Shown: positions 1-11,921, numbered from the stretch's first letter. The stretch: DNA of 64,000 bases from Sipunculus nudus (GCA_026874595.1 CM049313.1:59789159-59853158), one strand, 5' to 3'. The notes: generated by a model from the sequence alone, not told the origin. Translations and numbers: made by a program.

Positions 1-2
1 GT

Positions 3-3000
3 AAACGAAAAAGTGATGAAAGGATTTGCTATGTGAAGACGGATACATTCGTTCAAACCTTATTGGTTCATTGCAAAACAAGTGGGGATGAGTGGGCCAT
101 TGCTGTTCAAGGCCGAATCGAATATTTTGGTGGTGATCTTCATGCGGCAGACTGTGTTTACCACCAGCCATGTAACGTCAACTTTCGTACAATGCGGGGC
201 ATTCCAAGACAGTTAATGTCTTTTGAATCTGCCCAACGACAAAAAAGTGGAAGACCAAAGGACAGCGATCAGGATGAGGCATTTGAAAGGATTTGTGTAT
301 TCCTGGAGGAAAACGATGAGGAACAGCTAACGATATCGGACCTTGTTGCTAAAATGGAAGAATACTTGCAAAACAGTAAATCAACGGCGTATGGAAATCA
401 GTACCTCAAGAAAAAGCTGATAAAACGATATGGAAACTCTATTTTCGTGACCGAAGGCCGTAGTGGTGTCAAAAATATTGTGATCTTTAGGGAAAAAACC
501 TGTGACATTCTTCGTGAATACTACAGTTCACCTCGGGAAGACCACGAGGAAGCTCAGAAACGAGCAATTCTTCAAACTGATCAACTCATCAAAGGTGACA
601 TCAAGACGACAGTTGCGCCAGTGGAAGATACGTATCCAACTCCAGCTGAAGTGAAACTTGCCACAGCATTAGATTTTATCCCTGCAAGTTTGCGATTCTT
701 CCTGCACCATCTGTTTGTTGGGAAGGATACGTCCAGAAAGGTTGCTGGCATCGGACAAGCTGTTGTTCAAGCAGTGCGTCCAAGAGCTGTAATTGCGCCT
801 TTACAGCTTGGTCTCGCGGTGCAAATGCACCACTTGTATAGGTCACGATTCTTGATCGATAGTCTTTCAACCATGGGGTTTGCTTCATCATACCCTGAGG
901 TACAAAGATTTAAAGTAAATGCGGCATGTTCCCTTGCTCCGGATGTATTGGGCAGTGACATAGACATTCATGATCGGTCCCTGTTATTTGCCGGAGACAA
1001 CGTGGATCATAACATTATAACGTTGGATTGAAAGGGTACCTTTCATGGGATGGGAATGATATCGGCTATCACGCCAGGGAAGCAAGTCAGTCATGGCATA
1101 CCAAGATAAACAATGGCTGACTTGAAACTTGTCGAACTGGCGAAGATTAATATCTTAGATTACCGCAACATAAAGTATGTCAACCGTAACATTGAATTTC
1201 AGTCCCTACGATACGCATCTTATGTCTGTGGTCGCAAAGTGGACATTTGCTAGGAAATGTCCTTTTCATTCCACCAGAGTACTCCCGGTTGGCAAGGCAT
1301 GATGCACCTGCTACATGAGGAGTGTGAGTATCCGGGAAAATCCTCGGTGCAGTTTCTCCCAATGATTGACATGAACCCAGGAGACAAAACCTGTATCCTG
1401 TCCACCCTGGATTACCTATGCAGTCTTTCGTCCAAACACAACATGCTGACTATCATTACCTTCGATCAACCGCTATTTTGGAAGGCGTCTGAAATTACGA
1501 ACGCTGTTCCAGATGATAGTCCAATCAGAAATGTGATACTATTGCTTGGCAGCTTTCATACCTTCATGAATGTGTTGGGCGCTATTGGGACTTTGATGGA
1601 TGGCAGTGGACCCAAGGAGATCATGGAGACAGTGTATGGTGAAAATGCCATCGTACACATGATGAGTGGAAAGGCAGTGCAACGAGCGTTTCGTGGCCAC
1701 CTGCAGGTGGATCAGTGTCTTACACGTCAGATCGTTGCCAAAATTGTGCAGGATGACCCTGGTTTTCAAGACCAAGTAGAGGAACTTGAGAGACTGTACA
1801 TGCTGACAGAGACTGGCAAATGTGACTTAGAATCATTATTGGAGTCAGATTCCGTTCGTAGGATTCACAACACTCTTACTCTGAAAAAGGATGAACTAGC
1901 AAGGACCTCCAAAACCAGCAAACTGTGGATTAACTATCAGCACATGGTAGGTATTGCTAGGGCACTTGTTGCAGCTGATCGAATTGGGTCTTGGGAGATG
2001 CATCTCAGTGCCATCTCAGCTTGCCTGCCGATATTCGCGGCCGTTGGCCATACAAATTATCTAAAGTCGGCACGTCTTTATCTCCAGAAAATGTGTGCGT
2101 TGAAGGATGACAGCCCTGAAGTACATCAGAAGTTCCAGTCTGGGTTTCACGTAATCCGTCGCAGTAGCCAATACTGGGCTGGCCTTAGCTCCGATCTCGT
2201 GATCGAGCAAACACTAATGCGTTCACTAAAAAGCCAAGGGGGGCTGACGCGAGGAAGTGGGATGTCTGAGCACCAGAGAACAGTTTGGGCCATGTCTTCC
2301 ACTGTGTCATCCGCTTACAACCTTGCCATGCAAGAACTTACCACGAGAAATTACACAACAGGTGAACAACATAAAGAGTTGTCCGCCTCTCGGGTGAGCA
2401 GAGATGAGGCAGACTTTGGTAAAATCGAAGAAAAACTAGACAGTTTTACACCATTTACAGCTGATGAATCGTTATGCAACATTATCACTTAGATTAATGC
2501 CAATGAGGACGTCAATGTTCAGGACCTTTTCGAAATCGGAAAAGACCTTGTACAGAAGATGGACGGAAAAATCGGTTTTCTCCTACTCCCACAAAAGAAG
2601 ATTGAAGGTGAAGACTCTAGCATCTAGCAAGAACGTGAAAGTTTCTGAAGATCGTAGCATTGACCCAGCGCTCCTATTTCAGAGGTTTCTAGTAGTCTCA
2701 CAGACGGGTGATCTTCGGCTAGAGGATGTCATGTCCCATGAACTCTGTCTTAATCCCATGTCTTTGTTCGAAGGAAAGAACATCTAGCGTCAAGCAGACA
2801 AACCGCAGCTGGCAGAAGCTCTCAGAAACTATGTTAAAACCAAATCAGAAAATGCTGTGACACAAACGGTTCCAGTCACACAGCACAATGTGCTAGATGG
2901 AGGATCTCTTCTTCACCACTTGAAATGGACGGAGGGGAGCACCTACAGTTCGATTGCAGACAGTTACGCCTCATTCTGTGTCGAACACTATGGCAGAGTG

Positions 3001-4060
3001 ACTGTCCTGTTTGATGGATATGAGAATAGACCAAGTATAAAAGACTGTACTCATCAGCGGCGAACTCGAAAGCTGAATACAAACAAGGTGAACATTACTG
3101 AGGTGACAAAATTTGTTGGGAAAAAGGATGACTTCTTGTCGAATGAGTCAAACAAGCAAGCACTGATCCAGCTGATCACGGAACGAATGCGACAGAACGA
3201 CTGTGACGTTATCCAAGCAGAAGGAGATGCCGACGTTGAGATCGCAAAGGCAGCCATTGATATGTCTGCTTCCAGACCGACCACCCTTACTGGAGAAGAC
3301 ACAGACCTTCTTGTTCTCTTGCTCCACCATGCAGAGGTCTCCAAACGTAAAGCACTGTATTTTCGCTCGGACAAGGCGAAATCATACGTCTATAATATCA
3401 AGGTCATCAAGCAGGTGCTTGGTGAAGCAGTTTGTAATGACCTACTGTTTCTGCATGCCTTTACTGGATGCGAATCGGTGTCCAGGATATTCGGAATTGG
3501 AAAAAGTTAGGGTTCCAACGAATCATCAAGAAAGAAAAAGCCATGAAAGCCTGTTCAAGAGCATTCTCTCTACCAAAGCAAAGTCAGGATGTTGTCGAAA
3601 CCAGTGGTTGTAAGGCAATGGTAGCATTGTTCAATGCATCTCAGAATCACTCCCTAGCATCTACCAGATACAATATGCTTTGCAAGAAGGTTGCGAGAGC
3701 TAAAATGTTTGTCACGTCTGAAAGACTCCCACCAACCGCCTCCGCCTGTAAATTTCATTCCCTACGGACTTACTACCAGGTTATGGAGTGGATGGGATGT
3801 AGTGATGAAATGGAGCCATCTGAGTGGGGATGGAAGGTAGAAGGGGAAAAACTTGTTCCAGTGATGACAGACAAAAGCCCTGCTCCGGATGCACTGATTC
3901 AGATGATTCACTGCAACTGTTGGGAAAGATGCAATACCCTAAGGTGCACCTGCAGAAAGCATGGACTAGAGTGTAACAGTGCATGCGGACATTGCCAAAT
4001 GGCAACTGTGACAATATGACAAATGATCCAGTGATAGAAGAAGATGATGACGATGTGTGA
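3..4060 (+). pseudogene. Decayed intronless gene: PIN/FEN-like nuclease segment with Cys-rich CXC tail
   Basis: The reading frame is already open at the left edge, so the 5' end lies outside the window. Frame 3 runs from base 3 with stops at 1029 (TGA), 1107 (TAA), 1251 (TAG) and 2490 (TAG). It shifts to frame 1 at the A-run 2567-2571, has a further TAG at 2785, shifts back to frame 3 at the A-run 3501-3505, and moves to frame 2 near 4000, ending at TGA 4058. Translation stays sensible across each break. Visible parts: a Cys/His motif (DCVYHQPC) near 150; the block GDNVDHNI then KGTFHGMG around 1000-1055; a PIN/FEN-like segment 2900-3510 with acidic residues in LFDGYE (Asp at 3013), EGDADVE (3220-3240) and GEDTDLL (3295-3309), then FTGCES; and a Cys-rich tail (CNCWERC, CTCRKHGLEC, CGHC) at 3910-3995, ending in an Asp/Glu run. 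I recall similar multicopy unnamed proteins in invertebrate genomes but know no name. Nuclease function is inferred from the acidic motifs only. Such copy number suggests a mobile-element gene. Confidence 0.8.
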
Positions 4061-4619
4061 AAAAATTTGGATAAAGCATTATGACGTATATACCCGTATG
4101 TGATTCGGGGTGGGTTCAACAAGGAGCTTAGGGGTGAGGGTACCCCTAGATATGGTATAAGGGGTGACTCAACATCGCTGGTAACAGTTTCATTTGAAAG
4201 ACTGACCCTGAAAACCTGGGGGAAAATGCAAGTTTTATTGATTTATCATGAAAACTGACCGATTTAGAGTTCCACATGTAAATGGAAAATGACCTAAAAA
4301 TCGACAAAAGTCATCTTCGAATTTGAACACTTTCCCGTACTCCAATTTTGTCCAACGTTTAGTATGTTGTGCACTAGACCCAACCTAACATAAAACTACC
4401 ATAAAACAAAATTTTGCAATCTTTTTGAGGTCAGTCCGAATATTAACCCGTCTAAAGCTGTTTAATGAATATTTCTTGTTCGTTTTGGGGATACAGGATT
4501 ACACACAGAAATGCAAGGCAGGAATATTACATTTTATAGTTGGAGACTTGATGTACATGCACAAATGGTTATTAAGACGCCAGCGACAGGTTATAGGAGC
4601 TCCTCCGATATCTGACGTT

Positions 4620-4905
4620 TCTAACTGAAGAAAATCCCTTGAACTTTTCATCAGCACAGAAAACGCCGATCCAACCGCACACAGGATTTTCATTTTTAAT
4701 ATCTACATATTTTGTAAAATGTCCATAGGTTGGGGCACCAAAATAAAACACATTCAGGAAGGACAGATGATGCCCACTCAAATGATCCACAGATTTTACA
4801 AAGGATTCTTTTCAACCTTCAACTTTCACATAAATGCAGCCAACCACCTAAGATTATATGGTTTTTCTGTTTGTCAACCCTGGCGCATGTACCATGTTTA
4901 CTATA
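4620..4905 (+). repeat. Dispersed repeat family G, copy 1
   Basis: Shares a string of landmarks in the same order with 9724-10060 and 50283-50645: an AATCCCTTGA-like start, a segment ending GGGGCACCAAAATAAAA (CCGCCAAAATAAAA in copy 2), then GGTTTTTCTGTTTGTCAA followed by a GGCGCATG/GCCGTGTTTAC stretch. The copies are strongly diverged. No coding potential or terminal structure is evident, so the class is unknown. Confidence 0.55.
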
Positions 4906-5209
4906 ATTAGATCGGACGGCTTCAATAAAGCATATATGTGAATGCCGAATTGAAGTTTAATTACAAGAACAAAATTTTATGTATTAACCATGCAGACAGG
5001 AATAATCGTATTAAAAACAACCAATGTCACTGACCTATGTCACTTTTTTTTATTCCAATCGCATAACATTTACCTAACAATGAACTCTATGTGACCTTGA
5101 TCCATATTCATTCAATGAATAAAAAGGAGCAAAGCAGTTGCGAGCAACCAAAAAAGCTACCGTTGGCAATGTAAACAGTCACTCAATGCAGCGTCATACC
5201 CGACCGACC

Positions 5210-5232
5210 TTTGTGACGTCTTTGTGACGTCA
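5210..5232 (+). promoter_or_regulatory. Two tandem CRE-like sites
   Basis: The 11-bp string TTTGTGACGTC occurs twice in direct succession. The second copy completes the full palindrome TGACGTCA at 5225-5232; the first is TGACGTC at 5214-5220. These match the CREB/ATF binding consensus. No gene start can be assigned next to them, so regulatory function is only a possibility. Confidence 0.3.
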
Positions 5233-6228
5233 GTATTACAAACAGTCGTATAAACAGCTCTCACAACCATAGACATGGGAAGTCCTCTGTGAAAGCGCGA
5301 TTTGGGGCTCAGCTAAGTTTGGTCAACGGGGCGGAGCAGTGGTGGTTAGGTCAATGAGAGTATGTAAACTCTCCTAGTCTGTTAATCGATATCAATAAAA
5401 ATCATAGGGAATACTTATAATAATCTTATTAACTTTTGCAACGGGTTTGGAAAGCGAGATGTGCAAAAAAAACCCTGAGCATTGTTGACTTATTGTGAAA
5501 CATAAAACAACTGCATTGCCTTTCTTAATTATATTGATTATAGCAGTTACGCATCGGTGAAAATGACTAAATAAAATAAAGTTTTGATTCAAATGAGGGA
5601 TAAAAGAAATATCTAGGGAGAAGTATACTCTTTAGCCACACCTGGGTATAAACAGACAATAAATATGAATCCCATGTCATTTTGACCATGTATACGCCTT
5701 GACCCCGCCAACCTGTGCAAAGTCTCAAAATATGATTGGGGGGGGGGGGGTAGGTGTTTATCTGAAGCCTTCATGAAAAACAAGACATTCATTCACCGCT
5801 GTGCCCCCTCCTCCCTGTCATGCATGACTGTGCTATTTAAATCAACTTGCGCCACCTGACGGGAAAATGACAAATTATGGATGAACCCGCAGTTTTCTTA
5901 TGGTGGGAGAAAAAAGCAGAAACGTCCGCCCACTTTATGGTCTGGTGCACCTGTCTACGGAAATTTAAACGGCGAAGCTCAGGGGTTTCCCGACTTTAAA
6001 TTAACAGCAAACGTCGTAACGTTCTTTTTTTCTAATTTGCTGGAGAGCACCAAATACGTGACGGTTTTGGCTCAAGGTCCCCTCACCCAGATCGCTCGAG
6101 AACCTTTTCTCTACTTCAGTCTTTATGTCCAGAACATTTCACAAATTTCCTAAGACTTTATCCATTTCAGCTCTGGATTAAGCTGACAGCATCAGAGAGA
6201 ACGAGTTCACAGCGCAGGGACTGGTGGT

Positions 6229-6334
6229 AGTCTATACATGGACTTCTATGTCCTATGACACTTCTGCTGGATAGACATTACATGATGTCCGTCCAGCAGA
6301 TGTATCATAGGACATAGAAGTCCATGTATGGACT
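6229..6334. repeat. Long near-perfect hairpin, 50-bp arms and 6-bp loop
   Basis: The left arm 6229-6278 and right arm 6285-6334 are inverted repeats with about 45 of 50 positions matching, including an uninterrupted block ATGGACTTCTATGTCCTATGA and its complement. The loop is TACATG. A foldback MITE is the likeliest explanation; a transcribed pre-miRNA-like hairpin is an alternative that sequence alone cannot decide. Confidence 0.75.
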
Positions 6335-6363
6335 AGGACTTGTGAAATGAAGGCATGATTATA

Positions 6364-6412
6364 CTAGAAGTTCCTACTAGTATTTATTACACCTACGCCA
6401 GGTGGCGCAGGT
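6364..6412 (-). mobile_element. Candidate Helitron 3' terminus (hairpin then CTAG)
   Basis: Read on the minus strand there is a hairpin with 9-bp arms (6404-6412 with 6391-6399, one mismatch, loop of four), then 10 nt, then CTAG at 6380-6377 followed by T. This is the canonical layout of a Helitron 3' end inserted between A and T. A second CTAG sits at 6364-6367. The element would extend rightwards into 6413-7100, but I could not find its 5' terminus. Confidence 0.4.
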
Positions 6413-8370
6413 ATTGTTCTTCCTTCTATTTGCCTTTTAGCAACTTCACGCAAATAGTTATGATTTTTATGAAATTTTTATAAAAGTTTGTTGAAGGTTT
6501 AGTATCGCCAAAAGAATAATCCCAAGTCGGGAGACCTGTAGACCTAATCTGGATCCCCATAATAATGATAATATATGTTTAATTCGTAGAATTGTACCCA
6601 CTTTAGCCAACTCAATGGTACAAATTAGGTAATGACTTTCTTCTGCAGCTAATCTGATAACCGGATTAGGAAATTGTGACAGAGGATCACAGGCCAAAAG
6701 TAGTGGGACTCCTGCGTAGGTACCCATGCGGACTGAGACTACAGCTCTAGTAAAGTATAAAATCTATGAACAACCCCGAGTTTCGGCCTCTCTCACCTAA
6801 ATAATCATATAAATTGAGTCTGGACAAGTCCACTATTAAAGTCTAAGCCAGAAATTGATGACAAATCGGGTCTTTAAATTTAAGTGTCTATATAGATTAA
6901 TTTTTAGTTTGTAGATTTAAAATAAAAACTGGCAATCACCTTTTACTTTTACAAGAATGTGTCAAAATTCAAAAATTTCCAGCAAGTGCTGCATTTGTTT
7001 AAATCAGTATTAACCAGTGCAATCCAAACCGTTTACTTCTATGTTAATGGCTTTTTAACGTACCTTTCTAAAAGTTAAATTGACATTTGTTATATTTTAT
7101 GTTCCATTTTATACATTACTCATTGGACACAGGCTCTGAATAACAAACATGGATACCAGGTTGTGTGGGCGCTCAGTCCGCTCCCACGTGACAATCAGCA
7201 AGTTAAAGAGAAGAGTCACAGTGTTCCTGGCATGTGCATGAGTTGGCACCGCATGCCATTAAAATTTCAGGAGCCCCCGGCCACGGTGCAGACAACTTTC
7301 TTCAGGCGGAATTAAAATAAGACGCGGGCGTCTATGTGGGGAGAAGTTAGAGTGAACTGTTAATGTGCAAACTATACCTCCGTCAGGGGCGAGGTATTGT
7401 ATATATCCTTCTTTGATCATCCATTGATATTTGGCGACGCCTTTTGTTCTGGAGCTGACCTGGCAGTGATCCACCCACTGAGTGTGCACTTACCTGTGTT
7501 GAACTCGGGGAAAGTCTGGATATATCAATGAAAAGAATCAGACATTGCCATATATTCACCTGAATTTTGTGATTTCTTGCTTACTCTGGATATACATTGA
7601 TGAACTTCATTTAATTCTTGCAATGTAAAGTTCTTTCTGATGGAGGCATGATTCGCACTACAAAGATGCCCATATCGTCATATGCCACGTCCCGGTGTAA
7701 ACAAATGTGCCATGCATAAAAAACTATAAAACACTTCCGGGGATATTTATGCATGATTTACACCAAAATTTAACTTCTTGGAGATTTTCAGAATGCAAAA
7801 CTATATGAAAAATTTCAATAACATCCTTGATATAGTTCTTCAAATATGTTGCGAGCACTCACGCACTTACAATCGAGTGTAATCAATAACCCTCGTTCGT
7901 GCAGGGTTAATTATAAACTATATTTGTCCCTACAGTTGTAAGTCTAAGATAACTAATGAACCAACAGAACAGATAGGTGGTGCCATTAGTCCAGTGCAAT
8001 CGACACATCTACCTGAACTCAACACAAAGAACAATATCCTAGCATTTTCTCGACCAAACTAAGGTAAAACAAATATTAAAAAAAAAAACTAAAGTAATTT
8101 TTTAGAAGAACCCTTCAGCCTGAAACTGTTCAAGCCTATAGGACCACAGTTAAGTATGTCAGAATGAAGTTAATTATTTCACGTTTAAGGCCCAATACAA
8201 AATACTATCACATAGGTGGCGCCATGAGTTACATGTAGTCGATAAAAATCAAAAGAATTACAATATTCAAGGCAGTCCACGCATTTTCGATTTTCTATTC
8301 AAAATTATGCTAAAAAAGATTTAAGCAAGACCTCGTCTTAAAATATAATTAGGGACAGTGGGATTTTAAA
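6413..8370. other. Intergenic, no gene recognised
   Basis: AT-rich sequence, probably including the body of the element whose terminus lies at 6364-6412. A GC-richer patch at 7138-7510 contains an open frame of 76 codons on the minus strand and, on the same strand, a good-looking splice donor (CACAG then GTAAGT) near 7492-7497, but no acceptor, homology or partner exon to make a gene of it. A pair of diverged repeat units follows at 7973-8360. Confidence 0.5.
7973..8360. repeat. Two diverged tandem units (about 239 bp) with ATAGGTGGYGCCAT
   Basis: Units starting at 7973 and 8212 both open with ATAGGTGG(T/C)GCCAT and share later blocks such as GCATTTTC(T)CGA. They look like an older relative of the cores in the element that starts at 8371. 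Divergence is high and the right boundary is vague. Confidence 0.4.
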
Positions 8371-9564
8371 CTAGGTTACGGGTAGTCGACAAGCGACTAC
8401 GTGTATCCGCCAAAATCAGAAAAGGACGGGTGAAGTGAGGCATGGATTGAGTGGCAAGGGGATATAGAGTTACATGTGTTACATATTAGAATGGATCTCT
8501 GCCACATAAACATGATTGTAGGTGGCGCCACCTTTTATTTGAACGAGAAACTATCCAAGATTTATACACATGCAAAATTTCATGTGGAAAAGTCAAACCA
8601 CTGCAGAGATATGAGTGATTTTATCCCACAGCAGACAAACAGTTGGACACTGTGCAAAAATTGCTGCAGGTGACGCCACCATTTTTGTGTATGTTATAAA
8701 GCTATCCAAGGGCTACATTTGTGTAAATGTTTTTTTCCTGATTGGTGTAACGGTTCCGGAGATATAAGCATTAATGTCTGCAGCGTGAATGTGAATGTAG
8801 GTGGCGCCACTTGTCATAAAATCAAGAAAGCTGTGCGGGATGTATACGCATGCCGCATTTCAGGTAATTTGGTCAAACCACTGCAGAGATAAGAGTGATT
8901 TTAACCCAAGGAAGACAAACAGATGGACACTGTGCAAAAATGGCTGCAGGTGGCGCCACCATTTATGTGTATGTTATAAAGCTATCGAAGGGCTACATTT
9001 TTGTACAAATTTTTTCCTGATTGGTTGAACGAGTCCGGAGATATAAGCATGGATGTCTACAGCGTTAACGTGAATGTAGGTGGCGCCACCTGTCATAAAA
9101 TAAAGAAAGCTATCTAGGATGTATACGCATGCCGAATTTTCGGTGAATCAGTCAAACCACTGCAGAGATATGAGTGATTTTAACCCAAGGCAGACGAACA
9201 GATGGACACTGTGCAAACATGGTTGCAGGTGGCGCCACCTTTTGTTGTGTATGTTATAAAGCTATCCCAGGGCTACATTTGTGTAAAAAATTTTTCCTGA
9301 TCGGTCAAACGGTTCCCGAGATATATGGGTTTATGTGTGGAAACAGACGCACAAACGGACGCTGGGCAGAGAGGAAAGGTCAGAGGTCAAGGTCACTTGG
9401 TTAGGCACCAGTTCACATGTGACCCGATAATTTGTGTAAGTTTCGGAAAAATCCGTCCAGTAGTCTCAGAAGAGTTCTCCGGAAACGAACGCGGCGGCGG
9501 CGGCGGCGTTGGCGGAACCCGGTCAAAAACATAGTGTCCGCAAAACTTCGTTTTGGCGGATACA
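8371..9564 (-). mobile_element. Element A: Helentron/HINE-like non-autonomous element with 279-bp tandem core
   Basis: The right end (9551-9564) is TTTTGGCGGATACA; its inverse TGTATCCGCCAAAA lies subterminally at 8402-8415. Outside that, on the minus strand, comes a hairpin (8400-8382, stem CGACTAC/GTAGTCG) and then CTAG at 8374-8371 followed by TTT. The asymmetric inverted repeats, the hairpin and the CTAG before TT fit Helitron-like non-autonomous elements (HINE or bivalve 'pearl' type). The interior has three tandem core units (see 8521-9357), then a GCGGCGGCGGC-rich stretch near 9490-9510. No protein is encoded. Confidence 0.65.
8521..9357. repeat. Three tandem 279-bp units carrying the palindrome GGTGGCGCCACC
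   Basis: GGTGGCGCC-type palindromes begin at 8521, 8669, 8800, 8949, 9079 and 9228, that is two per unit with alternating spacing of about 149 and 130 bp. Starts 8521, 8800 and 9079 give an exact 279-bp period. Other shared blocks are CACTGCAGAGATA, ACACTGTGCAAA and GTATGTTATAAAGCTATC. The third unit degenerates into the element's 5' flank. Confidence 0.8.
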
Positions 9565-10167
9565 ATGATCAGCAACTTACAAAAATAACAAGAAAAAGAA
9601 TGTCATAATATTAGGGATTAAGTTTGGAAACCCTGTAGGAAGCTGAGCCAATACACGATAAAAGTGAATCTATTATCGGAATGTCGACAATACATGGAAC
9701 TGTGATTAAAGGGGCCCAATCACCTATCTGACCTTTATAAACTTAAGGTAATCCCTTTGAGCTTTTATAAAAATAGGCAAGAAAACGTGGATATCACAGA
9801 GGCTGCTTGTTTTGTTTATATCAATATGTTTATAATATGTGGGGGCCCGCCAAAATAAAAAAACCAACAAGGGCAGCTGGCAGCAAGTCAGATAAGCCAG
9901 AGCTTTGCAAATGGCATTTTTCAACAAGTGACCTTTCTACCTCCCCATATATGCAACCTTCGACCTTAGGTTACACGTATTTTTCTGTTTGTCAACATTG
10001 CCGTGTTTACAAACATGTTGTTGATAAACAAGTTCATATATCCTTCACAAAGGCCTTATAAGCACTGTTCACAACTAAAATTACCTTTAGATCATTAATA
10101 TAAATACAGATGAAGCCAGAAATCACATTATTTCTTTTTCAAAAGGGAGATGAATGAGCACCTTTAA
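9565..10167 (+). repeat. Spacer between elements A and B, with dispersed repeat G copy 2 (9724-10060)
   Basis: Most of this stretch is the best preserved of the three family G copies: AAGGTAATCCCTTTGAGC at about 9745, ATATGTGGGGGCCCGCC near 9835, CAACAAGGGCAGCTGGCAG near 9866, and TTTTTCTGTTTGTCAACATT near 9980. It corresponds to 4620-4905 and 50283-50645. No open frame here looks like a gene. Confidence 0.55.
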
Positions 10168-10922
10168 CTAGATATTTCTTGGCACCGCAGGTGCCACAGT
10201 ATCCCAAGACAATTAATCCCCCCCCCCCCCCCTTTAAGAATAGGTCCCCATCTTCAGCAGCATATACTGACACTTGGCAAGCAACTATCGTTTCTTCTAT
10301 CTAGTCATCTTGAAAAAAGAATATTTTTCACCAAATATGGGGGCCAATATGTTGACTCTCAGGCAAATAAGGCAAATCACTCATAAGAAAAGGGCATTAA
10401 TTTATTCTTCAAAATCGGAAAGGTAGGTAGGGCCACCTCTCTGATTTACGAGAACACTTTCCAAGATGGATGGACACGCCAATTTCAGACAATCTGTCCA
10501 TTAGTTTTAGACCTATAATGTAAACAGTACTGTCATGTGGCAATGATGGGTAATTAAAAGGCCCGAAAACAAGAAAAAGACAGAAGGTGGCGCCACCTGT
10601 CTTCCACAGAAGACAAGGCCATCCAAGATCTTCGGTCACCTTGATTTTTGGACCAGTCCATGCAAGCTTTCTGGAGATATTTCAGAATTTGTGTTATTTT
10701 CAGCAAAAATGGAACTATTCAATGTCAAGGTCATTCTCCTAGCAAAGGTCATGACCCTTTTTTAAATAAGCTTCGTCCTCTTACCTATATCTATACAAAT
10801 GTACAGTTGCAAAAAGATCAGTGGAATATTTTTTGAGTTATCCCGTTCACAAGATTTTTCTGCGGCGGCGGCGACGGGACCGTCGTGAAACCATAGTATC
10901 CCGACCGTGTCTGGGGATACAA
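10168..10922 (-). mobile_element. Element B: Helentron/HINE-like element, one core unit
   Basis: On the minus strand the 5' end is TTGTATCCCCAGACA (right edge, 10920-10908); the inverted counterpart GTATCCCAAGACA is subterminal at 10199-10211. Beyond it lie the hairpin GGCACC-GCA-GGTGCC (10181-10195) and CTAG at 10168-10171 with AA outside (TT on the minus strand). The interior has one core of about 330 bp with GGTGGCGCCACC at 10586-10597 and a CGGCGGCGGCG tract at 10862-10873. It also contains a run of about 15 C at 10218-10232. It is the same family as the element at 35348-36501. Confidence 0.7.
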
Positions 10923-11921
10923 TTATTAAAATAGTGAAAAATAAATCCGCTATTCTAATATGAATGTTTATAATACCAGAAAAAAATATGGATGAGAAGG
11001 TTAAGCCAAAGGCGGAGGCAGTTCGCGCTCATGTTTGAAAGACAATCGAGAAATACTTTAAAAAAAATAATGCACCTACCACGACCATGTGTCGTGGATG
11101 TTAGGTTATAAATCGTACAAAATACACCAGTATTAAACTGCTCAGAATGACTCTGCAGACTGCTTTTTATTGAGGAAACACTGTTCCACGAACCACCCCC
11201 GCGAAATTGCACACCGCTAAATAAGCTCAGCTGGACCTTTTCTTATATGAAATCAGAGCAGGTTTCCCTGGCAACCAGTGGGAACTGAGCATGTAATAAA
11301 CTGATGGTTATGTAATAATTTAGGCGGCTCTTTCTTTTGAAGCGAGGACAGGTGATTCACAAGGGCTTCTGTAAAGAAGAATTAAGAGTGCAGCCCAGGA
11401 ACCCTAAACCATCTTCCTGTACATTAATATTACCACGTTAACCATACAGACCGTGTTCGTCGCAAATTTATTGCTTATTTTCACGAAAAAGCCTATTTAA
11501 TCTGTGCATTCCTGCCAATACTATTAAAATCCCGCCGCCATGTCTAGCCAACATCACGCTTCTATCATAATATATCAGGTGTAATTATTCAAATTTTATT
11601 ACGTAGGGTCTAAAGATAATTATTGCGGGTAGCGTTACCAGCTAGATCCCATCTGGTTTCAAGACACTGTATTCAATGCCCCCTTCTAACCGCTTAATTA
11701 AAATCTGTCCACCTTTTATAGCCAGTCCATACGGGGGAACATGAGAGGAACGTTACAAGAAGTCTTTTTGTCGTGAACTTGGGGAAGTTTATGAAACTTT
11801 CGCTACACCACTTAAGAGGGGTCACCTATGCACCACTATATGTACTGTATTAGGGGTATCTGGAGCCAATTTTGTTGAGATTTTACCAAATATTTTTCTT
11901 ATTATTTTACCCAGTCGATTT

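Larger units (their letters stand above)
4061..6228. other. Intergenic, no gene recognised
   Basis: Non-coding sequence following the pseudogene. Just after it, 4129-4165 contains inverted GGGGT/ACCCC blocks that could be remnants of a mobile-element end, but the other end is outside the window. A dispersed repeat copy lies at 4620-4905 and a pair of CRE-like sites at 5210-5232. A G-run lies near 5739-5749. An open frame at 5881-6153 (90 codons) matches nothing I recognise and is short enough to be chance. Confidence 0.6.

Noticed and set aside
7259-7497. Exon ending at a GTAAGT donor on the minus strand, with a 76-codon frame after it
   Set aside because: No matching acceptor, no homology, and the frame continues through the supposed intron.
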